Shown here: one piece after another, positions 54,291 through 63,296 of the stretch | Layout: the number at the start of each line of letters is the position of its first letter | Numbering within the stretch: the first letter of the stretch is position 1 | DNA from: Bacteroides mediterraneensis | Lineage (GTDB): Bacteria > Bacteroidota > Bacteroidia > Bacteroidales > Bacteroidaceae | DNA: 64,000 bases | Direction of reading: 5' to 3' | NCBI RefSeq assembly: GCF_025993685.1 | Contig: NZ_DAJPEN010000001.1 | Span: 1,054,001-1,118,000, forward strand | Program-made: the position numbers and the translations under genes | Notes under the pieces: generated by a model | What the model was told of the DNA's origin: nothing | The model's input: the letters and a program-made list of their open reading frames with translations, nothing else | Database searches by the model: none

Positions 54291-54323
54291 CAGCCGTACA
54301 TTTATAAACAAAAATAAGACACA

Positions 54324-56216
54324 ATGAAAAATCTAAGAAACATGCTGGCGGCCGGTCTGTTCATGGCCGCAATTTGCTTTACCGCCGGCGCACAGACACA
54401 GATCCCGCTGGAAAACTTTTTCAAGAACCCGGAAAAGATAGACTATCAGGTATCGCCCGACGGGACCTATTTCTCATTCATGGCTCCCTACGAGAACCGC
54501 ATGAACCTTTTTGTACAGAAAATCGGATCGGACACTACCATCCGCATCACATCTGAAACGGAACGTGACATCGCCGCAAGCATGTGGGCCGGCAATAACC
54601 GCATCCTTTTCGTCAAGGATACGGGAGGCGACGAGAACTACCAGCTCTATGGCGTGAACATCGACGGTTCTGACCTGAAATCGTACACCAATTTCCCGAA
54701 AGTCAGAACCAACATTATCGACCCGCTGGAAAAAATCGATTCACTGGTCATCATCGGCATGAACAAGCGTAACCCTCAGGTATTCGACCCGTATCGTCTG
54801 AACCTGAACACAGGAGAACTGACCCTGCTGGCCGAGAACCCGGGCAATATACAGGGATGGATGACCGACCACGACGGCAAGCTGCGTGTAGCCATTGCCA
54901 TAGTAGACGGGGTCAATACCCAGATACTATACCGTGAAACGGAAGCCCAGCCGTTCCAACCGGTATTGACCACCAACTTCAAGGAAACCGTCGGTTTCGC
55001 CGTCTTTACGCCCGACAACAAGATGGTCTACGCGCTGACCAACATCGGACGTGACAAGACCGCACTGGTCCTGATGGATCCGAAAACCTGCGAAGAGAAG
55101 GAGGTCCTGTACATGAACGACAAGTACGACATCTCGGACCTCAGCTACTCCGAAAAAAAGAACCGACTGACAGTAGTAGCCTGTGAAGGGCACAAGGACA
55201 TGATCCGCCACTATTTCGACAAAGAAGAAGAAGGGATACGTAAGAAACTGGAAGCCCTGCTTCCGGGCTATAACGTCAGTATCACCAGCCAGAGCAGAGA
55301 CGAGAATATCCGTCTGATCCATGCCGGCAATGACCGCACATACGGAACCTACTACCTCTATAATGTAAAGGAAAACAAGCTCACCAAGGTGGCCGACATA
55401 GCGCCCTGGATCAAAGAAGAGGAAATGTGCGCCATGAACCCGATTACCTATACCAGCCGTGACGGACTGACCATAGAAGGTTACCTGACTCTGCCGAAAG
55501 GTTATACCATGGAAAATGCAAAGAACCTGCCGGTTGTGGTCAATCCGCATGGAGGACCGTGGGCACGCGACACCTGGGGATACAATCCGGAAGTACAGTT
55601 CCTTGCCAGCCGTGGCTATGCCGTACTGCAGATGAACTTCCGTGCCTCAACCGGATACGGCCGCAAGTTTACCGAACTGGGCTACAAGCAATGGGGACAG
55701 ACCATGCAGAATGACATTACCGACGGAGTAGAATGGCTGATCAAGAAAGGTATAGCCGATCCGAAGCGGGTGGCCATCTATGGAGCAAGCTATGGAGGTT
55801 ACGCTACCCTGGCAGGAGTGACCTTTACTCCCGACCTGTATGCCTGCGCCGTCGATTACGTAGGAGTGTCCAACCTGTTCACGTTCATGAATACGATTCC
55901 TCCCTACTGGAAACCGTTGCTCGACATGATGCACGAAATGATAGGCGACCCCGAAACCGACAAAGAAATGATGGAAAAATACTCGCCTGTATTCCATGTA
56001 GACCAGATCAAGGCTCCACTGTTCATCGCCCAGGGTGCAAACGACCCGCGCGTCAACAAAGCCGAATCTGACCAGATGGTAGAAGCCTTGAAGAAACGAG
56101 GTGTGGAAGTGGAATACATGGTAAAGGAAAATGAAGGACACGGATTCTATAATGAAGAGAATAAGTTCGACTTCTACCGTGCCATGGAGAAATTCCTTGA
56201 CAAGCATCTGAAATAA
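54324..56216 (+). CDS. S9-family prolyl oligopeptidase-like peptidase
   Basis: The 630-residue exported serine peptidase has a signal peptide ending FTAGAQ, a beta-propeller of about 360 residues (repeated strands such as YQVSPDGTYFSFMAPY) and an alpha/beta-hydrolase domain. The Ser lies in IYGASYGGYATLAG, the Asp in QGANDPRVNKAES and the His in NEGHGFYNEEN. These enzymes cut short peptides, often releasing dipeptides in the periplasm. Codon use is visibly more GC-rich than in the neighbouring accessory genes. Confidence 0.9.
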   Translation: MKNLRNMLAAGLFMAAICFTAGAQTQIPLENFFKNPEKIDYQVSPDGTYFSFMAPYENRMNLFVQKIGSDTTIRITSETERDIAASMWAGNNRILFVKDTGGDENYQLYGVNIDGSDLKSYTNFPKVRTNIIDPLEKIDSLVIIGMNKRNPQVFDPYRLNLNTGELTLLAENPGNIQGWMTDHDGKLRVAIAIVDGVNTQILYRETEAQPFQPVLTTNFKETVGFAVFTPDNKMVYALTNIGRDKTALVLMDPKTCEEKEVLYMNDKYDISDLSYSEKKNRLTVVACEGHKDMIRHYFDKEEEGIRKKLEALLPGYNVSITSQSRDENIRLIHAGNDRTYGTYYLYNVKENKLTKVADIAPWIKEEEMCAMNPITYTSRDGLTIEGYLTLPKGYTMENAKNLPVVVNPHGGPWARDTWGYNPEVQFLASRGYAVLQMNFRASTGYGRKFTELGYKQWGQTMQNDITDGVEWLIKKGIADPKRVAIYGASYGGYATLAGVTFTPDLYACAVDYVGVSNLFTFMNTIPPYWKPLLDMMHEMIGDPETDKEMMEKYSPVFHVDQIKAPLFIAQGANDPRVNKAESDQMVEALKKRGVEVEYMVKENEGHGFYNEENKFDFYRAMEKFLDKHLK

Positions 56217-56258
56217 ACACTTCAGCCTGATTGTTATCAAACCGGATTCTCCAAAATC

Positions 56259-56291
56259 CTTGCATTTTCTGTAGATTTTTATATACATTTG
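56259..56291 (+). promoter_or_regulatory. Promoter of the biotin operon
   Basis: TTG at about 56260-56262 and TACATTTG at 56284-56291. The surrounding 50 bp are nearly the same as before the S9 peptidase gene. No obvious BirA-type dyad was seen by eye. Confidence 0.7.
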
Positions 56292-56322
56292 CAGCCGTAC
56301 ATTTAAACAAAGAGAAAAACAG

Positions 56323-56751
56323 ATGCATCGTATCGCTTCCTATTCACGCAAAGTCATGCTTCGGTTCCGCCGTTGGAGCCGGAAGGAATATGCTGCATTC
56401 GTGAGCCTGCATCGCCACGTCACCATCGGACAGGTGGGACGGGGAATTGCTGATGCCTCATTGGGCAAGCAGAAAACGGCGGTGTGCGAAGGGAAGAAGG
56501 CAGAGGTTGCATTATGGAGTATCCTCTCAGAAGAAGAGGTACTCTTTGGAAGCGGAGGACCGGGACTTGGAGGAAGTTTATTCGAGATGGACCGGAAAGG
56601 ATTGTGGTGTCTGCTGGTGCCGCAAAGGGAAGAAGTGACTGCGCCGCTTGTAGACAGAATAAATAAGATAATAAATAACCGGATGGGGTGTACCCGTTTC
56701 GAGCTGAATCTGAAAGAGACAGCCGAAACGGATACACCCTTTCTTTTTTAA
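56323..56751 (+). CDS. Unknown first gene of the biotin operon
   Basis: The 142-residue protein begins with a basic segment RFRRWSRKEYAAF, then VSLHRHVTIGQVGRGIADASL. That pattern (W-x-RK-x-YA-x-F-x-SL then VTIG) I recall from the N-terminal ends of short Bacteroidetes proteins near TonB-type transport genes. The remaining about 90 residues (ALWSILSEEEVLFGSGGPGLGG, LVPQREEVTAPLVDRIN) are soluble-looking and unfamiliar. It precedes bioB by 10 bp, so a role in biotin synthesis or its regulation is possible. I do not recognise a function. Confidence 0.5.
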   Translation: MHRIASYSRKVMLRFRRWSRKEYAAFVSLHRHVTIGQVGRGIADASLGKQKTAVCEGKKAEVALWSILSEEEVLFGSGGPGLGGSLFEMDRKGLWCLLVPQREEVTAPLVDRINKIINNRMGCTRFELNLKETAETDTPFLF

Positions 56752-56761
56752 TACAATACGT

Positions 56762-57724
56762 ATGGAGAAATTACAGAAACTGGAAGAGAAAATAAAAGAA
56801 GGACAGGTGCTGACCGCAGAAGAGGCCTTGTGGCTGTTGGAGGAAGCACCTTTTGACGCATTGTGTGAAACGGCCCATCGCATCACGGTGGCATACGCTT
56901 CCCGGAAGTTTGACATGTGTTCCATTATCAATGCCAAGTCGGGACGTTGCCCGGAAAACTGCAAATGGTGTGCCCAGTCGGTACATCATCACACGGGCGT
57001 GGAGGAATACGGACTGGTGAGCGAAGAAGAATGTTTACGTCAGGCACAGATGAACGAAAACCAGGGGGTATCGCGCTTCTCGCTGGTGACCAGCGGACGC
57101 CGACCTTCGGCAGGAGAGTTGGAGAAATTGTGTGCGCATTTTGAGTATGTGCGGGCGCATAGCGGCATCAAGTTGTGTGCATCTTTGGGACTGGCCACGG
57201 AGGAACAGCTTGCGGCGCTGCACCGTGCGGGAGTGAGCCGTTATCATTGTAACCTGGAGACGGCGCCTTCGTTTTTCCCGAACCTGTGCTCCACGCATAC
57301 CCAATCCCAGAAGATAGACACGTTGCAGGCAGCCCGCCGGGTGGGTATGGACGTGTGTAGCGGAGGCATCATCGGCATGGGAGAAACGCCGGCCCAGCGG
57401 GTGGAACTGGCGCTGACCTTGCGGGAACTGGAGGTGCAGTCCATCCCGCTGAACCTGTTGCAGCCCATCAAGGGAACACCGCTGGAACATGCGAAACCGC
57501 TGACGGCGGAAGAGGTGTTGCGTACGGTAGCCATGTTCCGCATGGTGAACCCGACGGCTTTCCTCCGTTTTGCCGGAGGACGTTCGCAGCTGAGCGAGGA
57601 GACGGTAGACCGTGCCTTGTATGTGGGCATCAATTCGGCCATTGTGGGCGATTTGCTGACTACCCTCGGTTCCAAAGTATCAAAAGACAAAGAACGTATA
57701 AAAGGAGCAGGATATGAATTGTGA
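56762..57724 (+). CDS. bioB: Biotin synthase
   Basis: The 320-residue radical SAM enzyme inserts sulfur into dethiobiotin. The cluster motif is CPENCKWC (Cys63, Cys67, Cys70). CSGGIIGMGET and the C-terminal PTAFLRFAGGRSQLSEE region with the Arg for the 2Fe-2S cluster are present. It overlaps bioA by 11 bp. Confidence 0.95.
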   Translation: MEKLQKLEEKIKEGQVLTAEEALWLLEEAPFDALCETAHRITVAYASRKFDMCSIINAKSGRCPENCKWCAQSVHHHTGVEEYGLVSEEECLRQAQMNENQGVSRFSLVTSGRRPSAGELEKLCAHFEYVRAHSGIKLCASLGLATEEQLAALHRAGVSRYHCNLETAPSFFPNLCSTHTQSQKIDTLQAARRVGMDVCSGGIIGMGETPAQRVELALTLRELEVQSIPLNLLQPIKGTPLEHAKPLTAEEVLRTVAMFRMVNPTAFLRFAGGRSQLSEETVDRALYVGINSAIVGDLLTTLGSKVSKDKERIKGAGYEL

Positions 57725-59003
57725 GAAACTGTTTGACGAATTTGACCGGGACCACTTGTGGCATCCGTACACTTCGACCTCGAATCCGCTGCCGACGTAC
57801 AAGGTAGAGCGGGCAGAGGGCTGTACGCTGACCCTGGCCGACGGCACGGAGCTGATTGATGGTATGTCGTCGTGGTGGTGTGCCGTGCATGGATACAATC
57901 ATCCGGTATTGAACCGGGCGGTGGAGGAACAGCTCCACCGGATGTCGCATGTGATGTTCGGGGGACTGACCCATGAACCGGCCATTGAACTGGGAAAGGA
58001 ACTGCTGAAAATCGTACCTCCCAGCATGGAGTATATTTTTTATGCCGACAGTGGGTCGGTAGCCGTGGAGGTGGCCTTGAAGATGGCGGTACAGTATCAG
58101 TTTGCAGCCGGCCATCCGGAGAAGAACAATTTCGTGACCATCCGTTCGGGGTACCATGGCGATACGTGGAACGCCATGTCGGTATGCGACCCGGTGACGG
58201 GCATGCACAGCCTGTTCGGTTCGGCCCTTCCGGTACGCTATTTCGTGCCGGCTCCGCAGTGCCGTTTCGGCGCGGAATGGGACGAGAAAGACATTGAGCC
58301 GTTGCGGGAAATCATCACGCAGCACCACGGCGAGCTGGCGGCCCTGATTTTGGAACCAATCGTACAGGGAGCCGGAGGGATGCGTTTCTACCATCCGCAG
58401 TATTTGCGGGAGGCGGCACGCCTCTGCCGGGAGCACGGTATGCTCCTGATTTTTGACGAGATTGCCACGGGCTTCGGGCGTACGGGCAAGCTCTTTGCGT
58501 GGGAACATGCGCAGGTAGAACCGGACATCATGTGTATCGGCAAGGCACTGACTGGAGGGTACATGACCTTCTCGGCGGTGCTGGCTTCGGCGAAGGTGGC
58601 CGACTGCATTTCTTCCAAGGAACCGCGTGCCTTCATGCATGGGCCAACGTTCATGGGTAATCCGCTGGCGTGTGCCGTGGCACTGGCTTCTGTCCGGCTG
58701 TTGTTGTCGTCTGGCTGGCAGGAGAAGGTGCGCCGCATCGAGACACAGTTGAAAGAGGAACTGGCGCCGGCGGCTGCGTTGCCACAGGTGGCTGACGTCC
58801 GGGTACTGGGAGCCATCGGGGTGATTGAGACCAAGAAGCCGGTCGACATGGGTTGGATGCAGCGGCGGTTTGTGGAAGAAGGTATCTGGGTACGTCCGTT
58901 CGGACGGCTGGCCTACATTATGCCGCCTTTCATCATCCGTCCGGAGCAGCTGACCAAGCTGACGAGCGGTTTGTGTAAGATTGTGGGCGAAATGCCGGAA
59001 TAA
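57714..59003 (+). CDS. bioA: Adenosylmethionine-8-amino-7-oxononanoate aminotransferase
   Basis: The 429-residue class III PLP aminotransferase makes 7,8-diaminopelargonate from KAPA with SAM as donor. DHLWHPYTS near the N-terminus and DGMSSWWCAVHGY are BioA signatures; the PLP Lys is Lys277 in CIGKALTGGYMTF and LIFDEIATGFGRTG carries the PLP Asp. It is separate from bioD. Confidence 0.95.
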   Translation: MNCEKLFDEFDRDHLWHPYTSTSNPLPTYKVERAEGCTLTLADGTELIDGMSSWWCAVHGYNHPVLNRAVEEQLHRMSHVMFGGLTHEPAIELGKELLKIVPPSMEYIFYADSGSVAVEVALKMAVQYQFAAGHPEKNNFVTIRSGYHGDTWNAMSVCDPVTGMHSLFGSALPVRYFVPAPQCRFGAEWDEKDIEPLREIITQHHGELAALILEPIVQGAGGMRFYHPQYLREAARLCREHGMLLIFDEIATGFGRTGKLFAWEHAQVEPDIMCIGKALTGGYMTFSAVLASAKVADCISSKEPRAFMHGPTFMGNPLACAVALASVRLLLSSGWQEKVRRIETQLKEELAPAAALPQVADVRVLGAIGVIETKKPVDMGWMQRRFVEEGIWVRPFGRLAYIMPPFIIRPEQLTKLTSGLCKIVGEMPE

Positions 59004-59020
59004 AAACAAGGAGAAACATC

Positions 59021-60196
59021 ATGGAAAATGAAATACAACCCGGACCGGACAGGGATTTCCAGCAGGAACTGGAACAGCTGGAGGCGTGCGGCAACTTGCG
59101 TGTGTTGCCGGAAACCTGCTGTGACGGGAAATGGATTGAAGCCTGCGGACGGCGGATGCTGAACCTGTCGTCGAACGATTACCTGGGACTGGCTTCGGAC
59201 AAGGCGTTGCGCGAGGAATTTCTGCGGACGGTGAAGGAGAGGGACTTGTGCTTTTCTTCCTCGTCCTCACGGTTGCTGACGGGCAACTTCCCGGCTTATC
59301 GGGAATTGGAAACATTGCTGGCTTCGCTCTTCGGGGCGGAGAGTGCACTGGTGTTCAGCAGCGGGTATCACATGAATACGGGGATTCTGCCGGCGGTGAC
59401 CGATGCGAATACCTTGATTTTGGCCGATAAACTGGTGCATGCGAGCCTGATTGACGGTATCCGCCTGTCGGCGGCCAAGTGCATCCGCTACCGCCATCAG
59501 GACTATGCACAGCTGGAGAATCTGCTGGCCAAGTACCACGGGGCGTATCACCGGATTATCATCGTGACGGAAAGTGTGTTCAGCATGGACGGTGACGTGG
59601 CTTCGCTCGACCGTTTGGTGGCACTGAAGCGCCGCTACGACCACGTGATGCTGTATGTGGACGAAGCGCATGGCATTGCGGTGCGGGGGATGCACGGACT
59701 GGGGGTAGCCGAGGAACAAGGCTGCCTGAAGGACATTGATTTCCTGTGCGGCACCTTCGGCAAGGCGATGGCTTCCGTCGGGGCGTATGTGGTGTGCCGG
59801 AAGGTGATTCGGGATTACCTGGTGAACCGGATGCGGACGTTGATTTTCACTACGGCATTGCCTCCTCTCAACGTAGCCTGGACGCGTTTTGTCTTGTCGC
59901 GGTTGGAGGAGATGCAGGTACGTCGGGAGCACCTGTCACAGATTTCGGCTCGTTTGCGGGCGGCTGTCCGTGAAAGCGGAGCCGATTGCCCGTCGGAAAG
60001 CCACATCATTCCCTTGGTGGTAGGAGCCAACGAGAAGGCCATCTGGAAGGCCATGCAGATGCAGGAACACGGCTTTTATGTATTGCCCGTGCGTCCGCCT
60101 ACGGTGCCCGAAGGGACGGCACGGTTACGTTTCTCGCTGACCGCGTTGATTGAAGAGGATGAAGTGGCGCGTTTGTGTCACGAATTGAAGGAATGA
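59021..60196 (+). CDS. bioF: 8-amino-7-oxononanoate synthase
   Basis: The 391-residue PLP enzyme condenses pimeloyl-ACP with alanine. LNLSSNDYLGLA, FSSGYHMNTG, YVDEAHGIAVRG and CGTFGKAMASVGAY with Lys248 are the family motifs. It is 17 bp after bioA. Confidence 0.93.
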   Translation: MENEIQPGPDRDFQQELEQLEACGNLRVLPETCCDGKWIEACGRRMLNLSSNDYLGLASDKALREEFLRTVKERDLCFSSSSSRLLTGNFPAYRELETLLASLFGAESALVFSSGYHMNTGILPAVTDANTLILADKLVHASLIDGIRLSAAKCIRYRHQDYAQLENLLAKYHGAYHRIIIVTESVFSMDGDVASLDRLVALKRRYDHVMLYVDEAHGIAVRGMHGLGVAEEQGCLKDIDFLCGTFGKAMASVGAYVVCRKVIRDYLVNRMRTLIFTTALPPLNVAWTRFVLSRLEEMQVRREHLSQISARLRAAVRESGADCPSESHIIPLVVGANEKAIWKAMQMQEHGFYVLPVRPPTVPEGTARLRFSLTALIEEDEVARLCHELKE

Positions 60197-60215
60197 ATCG
60201 GAAAGAATTGAAGGA

Positions 60216-60884
60216 ATGAAACAACTGTTTATCAAGAAGGAAGGAACCCCGGTGTTGCTGCTTTTCTTTGCGGGCTGGGGTTCGGACGAAAACCTGTTTG
60301 GCAGTCCGGTGCCGGAAGGGTGCGACTACTTGCTGTGTTTTGATTACAAGAATATGGACTTTGACTACAGCTTGCTGGACGGCTATCAGGAGATACGGGT
60401 CCTGGCCTGGTCCATGGGCGTATGGGTGGCCTGTCAGACATTGACAGGGAAGGATTATCCCTACGGGATGAGGCTGGCCGTGAACGGGACCCCTTATCCC
60501 ATCCACAATACCAAAGGGATTCCGGAAGCTATTTTCCGGGGAACGCTGGAGAATTTCTCGGAACCGGTGCTGGTGCGTTTCCGTCGGCGCATTTGCGGGT
60601 CGGCGGCGCAGGTGAAACTGTTTTTGGCGCATCACCCTTACCGGACGTTGGACGACTTGCATCAGGAACTGGCCGACGAGTGGACGATGGTGAAGGCCCT
60701 TCCGGCGTGGGAGTGGGACTGGGACAAGGCGATTGTCGGGACCTCGGACAAGATCTTCCCGCCGCAGAACCAGCGGGAAGCCTGGCAAGGCGTACCGGTG
60801 GAAGAGAAAGATGTGGAACACTATGACGAGGAGCTGTTCCGGCAGCTGCTGAGCGGAGAAAGTAGTTTATGGACAAGACCCTGA
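60216..60884 (+). CDS. bioG: Pimeloyl-ACP methyl ester esterase BioG
   Basis: The 222-residue alpha/beta-hydrolase (DUF452/BioG) starts with LLLFFAGWGSDENLF. The nucleophile Ser66 is in VLAWSMGVWVA, the Asp probably in GTSDKIFPPQNQ, and a C-terminal His in VEHYDEEL. BioG removes the methyl group that BioC adds, ending the pimelate-forming fatty-acid cycle. It overlaps bioC by 16 bp, so partner proteins are co-translated. It replaces the better-known BioH. Confidence 0.9.
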   Translation: MKQLFIKKEGTPVLLLFFAGWGSDENLFGSPVPEGCDYLLCFDYKNMDFDYSLLDGYQEIRVLAWSMGVWVACQTLTGKDYPYGMRLAVNGTPYPIHNTKGIPEAIFRGTLENFSEPVLVRFRRRICGSAAQVKLFLAHHPYRTLDDLHQELADEWTMVKALPAWEWDWDKAIVGTSDKIFPPQNQREAWQGVPVEEKDVEHYDEELFRQLLSGESSLWTRP

Positions 60885-61618
60885 TCAGTCGGCGTTTTGC
60901 GAAGGCCGTGGGTACTTACCTGGACAAGGCTGACGTGCAGCGCTACGTGGCGTCGCGGATGGCGGAACTGACGGGCCGTTATGTTCCGGCAGACGTACAG
61001 GAACGGGTGCTGGAGATTGGTTGCGGCACGGGTATGTTCACGCGGATGTACCTGAAACAGGCGGCTCCGGAAGAGATGTGGCTGAACGACCTCTGTCCGG
61101 AGGTGAAACCCTATCTGGCCGATGTGCTGGGCGAGAAGGTGCATTTCGTGGCGAAGGATGCGGAGACGCTGGCTTTCCCGGAAGGGCAGGACCTGATTGT
61201 GTCGTGCTCGGCGGTGCAGTGGTTTGACGACCTGCCGCGTTTTTTTTCAGGGTGCCGAAGGCTGCTGCACGAGGGGGGCTACCTGGCTTTCAGTACTTTC
61301 GGCCCTCACAACACGGAGGAGGTGGCGACGCTGGCTTCGGCGGGGCTTTCGTATCCGTCGTTGGAGGCACTGCGGAAGATGCTGGCTGCCCGTTACGAGG
61401 TGGTGTATGCCCATGAGGAACAGTTGCGTCTGTCGTTCGCTTCTCCGCTGGAAGTGTTGCGGCACCTGAAAGAGACGGGAGTGACGGGTACGGCGGCACA
61501 GGCCTGGACGCGGGGCAGGCTGCAGGAGTTTTGCCGGAATTATACGGAGAGGTTTTCGGATGAGCGGGGCAGGGTGTACCTGACTTTTCATCCCATTTAT
61601 ATGATATGTAGAAAATAA
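60869..61618 (+). CDS. bioC: Malonyl-ACP O-methyltransferase
   Basis: The 249-residue SAM methyltransferase starts pimelate synthesis by masking malonyl-ACP. The SAM motif is VLEIGCGTGMFTRMYL; DLIVSCSAVQWFDDLP is the BioC-type motif IV region with Trp and Phe. It is preceded by an overlap with bioG and followed by bioD after 21 bp. Confidence 0.92.
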   Translation: MDKTLISRRFAKAVGTYLDKADVQRYVASRMAELTGRYVPADVQERVLEIGCGTGMFTRMYLKQAAPEEMWLNDLCPEVKPYLADVLGEKVHFVAKDAETLAFPEGQDLIVSCSAVQWFDDLPRFFSGCRRLLHEGGYLAFSTFGPHNTEEVATLASAGLSYPSLEALRKMLAARYEVVYAHEEQLRLSFASPLEVLRHLKETGVTGTAAQAWTRGRLQEFCRNYTERFSDERGRVYLTFHPIYMICRK

Positions 61619-61639
61619 AATACTAAAAACGATACGGAA

Positions 61640-62290
61640 ATGAAAAAAAATGTATATTTTGTGAGTGGCATCGACACGAACATCGGAAAGAGTTATGCTA
61701 CGGCCTATCTGGCCAAGACATGGAACGAGCGGGGTATCCGTACCATTACGGAGAAACTGATTCAGACGGGCAATACGGACTTGTCGGAAGACATCGAACT
61801 GCACCGTCGGATTATGGGTACAGGCTTGTTGCCGGAGGACAAGGAACGGCTGACGATGCCGGAGATTTTTTCTTATCCCTGCTCTCCGCACCTGGCTGCA
61901 GAGATTGACAAGCGTCCGATTGACTTCGACAAGATTGAACAGGCTACGCAGACGTTGAGTGAGCGTTACGATGCGGTGCTGCTGGAAGGGGCCGGGGGAC
62001 TGATGGTGCCTTTGACGCGCGACCTGCTGACCATTGACTACGTGGCGCAGAAACAGTATCCGCTGGTGTTCGTGACTTCCGGACGACTGGGAAGCATCAA
62101 CCATACGTTGCTGAGCCTGGAGGCGATGAGCCGCCGGGGTATCCGTCTGCATACGCTGGCCTACAATCTTTTCCCGGAGGAAGACGATGAAATTATCCGT
62201 CGGGATACGGAGGAATACATGCGCGATTTGCTGAAACGGGAATATCCGGAAGCAGAGTTCGTGGTGATTCCGTTTTTAGGTAATAAATAA
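61640..62290 (+). CDS. bioD: Dethiobiotin synthetase
   Basis: The 216-residue ATP-dependent carboxylase closes the ureido ring of dethiobiotin. The P-loop is GIDTNIGKS (residues 10-18), slightly unlike the usual GTDTxxGKT. KLIQTGN and LLEGAGGLMVPL are further signatures. It is a short BioD of normal length. Confidence 0.9.
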   Translation: MKKNVYFVSGIDTNIGKSYATAYLAKTWNERGIRTITEKLIQTGNTDLSEDIELHRRIMGTGLLPEDKERLTMPEIFSYPCSPHLAAEIDKRPIDFDKIEQATQTLSERYDAVLLEGAGGLMVPLTRDLLTIDYVAQKQYPLVFVTSGRLGSINHTLLSLEAMSRRGIRLHTLAYNLFPEEDDEIIRRDTEEYMRDLLKREYPEAEFVVIPFLGNK

Positions 62291-62300
62291 AAGGAAGAAA

Positions 62301-63170
62301 GTGAAACAGGGGTATTATCATTTACTGGCTATTGCTGTGGTGGTGGTATGGGGGCTGACCTATATCTCGACCAAGGTACTGATTCAGCATGGGCTGCATC
62401 CGCATGAAATCTTTTTCTACCGTTTTCTGGTGGCGTATGCAGGTATCTGGCTGATTGCTCCTCGCCGGTTGCTGGCTAACAGCTGGAAGGAGGAGGGGTT
62501 TCTGGCATTGGCCGGTTTTTTTGGCGGGTCGCTTTATTTTTATACGGAGAATACGGCGTTGGGAATGACACAGGCATCGAATGTGGCTTTTTTGCTGTGT
62601 ACGGCTCCTTTGCTGACGGCATTTCTCTCGGCGGCCTGTTACAAAGAGATGTGTCTGGGAGTACACCTGTTGGCTGGTTCGGTACTGGCCTTGTGTGGGG
62701 TCGGTCTGATTGTTTTCGGAGGAAAAGAAGGATTGAAAGTGTCTCCTTGGGGGGATTTGTTGACGCTGTCGGCGGCTTTTTCATGGGCCTGCTACAGTTT
62801 GGTGATTCGCCGGCTGTCGCATTATCCGGTGTCGTTCATCACCCGGAAAGTGTTTTTCTACGGACTGGTCACCATCTTGCCGTTGTTCGTTATCTTTCCG
62901 TTCCGTGGCAATGTGAGGATATTGTCACAACCGGCTGTGTGGATGAATCTGCTGTTTCTGGCGCTGGTAGCCTCGCTGGTCTGTTTTGTGGCTTGGAATG
63001 TCGCACTGAAAAAGATTGGGGTGATGCATACCTCCAATTATATTTACCTGAGTCCGCTGGTCACGTTGGGTGCTTCCATGCTGATTTTAGGGGAAGTACT
63101 GACGCTCACTTCGGCACTGGGAGCTGTTTGTATTTTGTGCGGGGTGTATTGGGCGGAAAAAAAGCATTGA
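62301..63170 (+). CDS. EamA-family (DMT) transporter
   Basis: The 289-residue protein has ten hydrophobic segments in two EamA repeats (AVVVVWGLTYISTKVLIQHG at the start; WACYSLVIRRLSH begins the second). It is the last gene of the biotin operon, 10 bp after bioD. Drug/metabolite transporters move small metabolites; its position suggests a pathway intermediate or biotin, but family membership does not fix direction or substrate. Confidence 0.8.
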   Translation: MKQGYYHLLAIAVVVVWGLTYISTKVLIQHGLHPHEIFFYRFLVAYAGIWLIAPRRLLANSWKEEGFLALAGFFGGSLYFYTENTALGMTQASNVAFLLCTAPLLTAFLSAACYKEMCLGVHLLAGSVLALCGVGLIVFGGKEGLKVSPWGDLLTLSAAFSWACYSLVIRRLSHYPVSFITRKVFFYGLVTILPLFVIFPFRGNVRILSQPAVWMNLLFLALVASLVCFVAWNVALKKIGVMHTSNYIYLSPLVTLGASMLILGEVLTLTSALGAVCILCGVYWAEKKH

Positions 63171-63200
63171 ATATTTCAACCCCTGAATAGACAAGTTTAG

Positions 63201-63230
63201 GGAAATCCCTACCTTGAAATAGGGATTTCC
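63201..63230 (+). terminator. Terminator of the biotin operon
   Basis: GGAAATCCCTA (63201-63211) pairs perfectly with TAGGGATTTCC (63220-63230) across an 8-base loop, 30 bp after the transporter gene. No long T run follows. Confidence 0.7.
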
Positions 63231-63233
63231 TGC

Positions 63234-63263
63234 TTGATGGGGAGAAATATCTTCCTATTTTTG
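63234..63263 (+). promoter_or_regulatory. Promoter of the aromatic-rich protein gene
   Basis: TTG (63234-63236), a 19-bp spacer and TATTTTTG (63256-63263), 33 bp before the ATG. Confidence 0.6.
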
Positions 63264-63296
63264 TACCAGAATAAAAAGGTAAAACCGTTAAAAGAT

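Noticed and set aside
57660..59009. 449-codon minus-strand ORF
   Set aside because: It is antisense to bioA over its whole length; length alone reflects GC-rich codon use.
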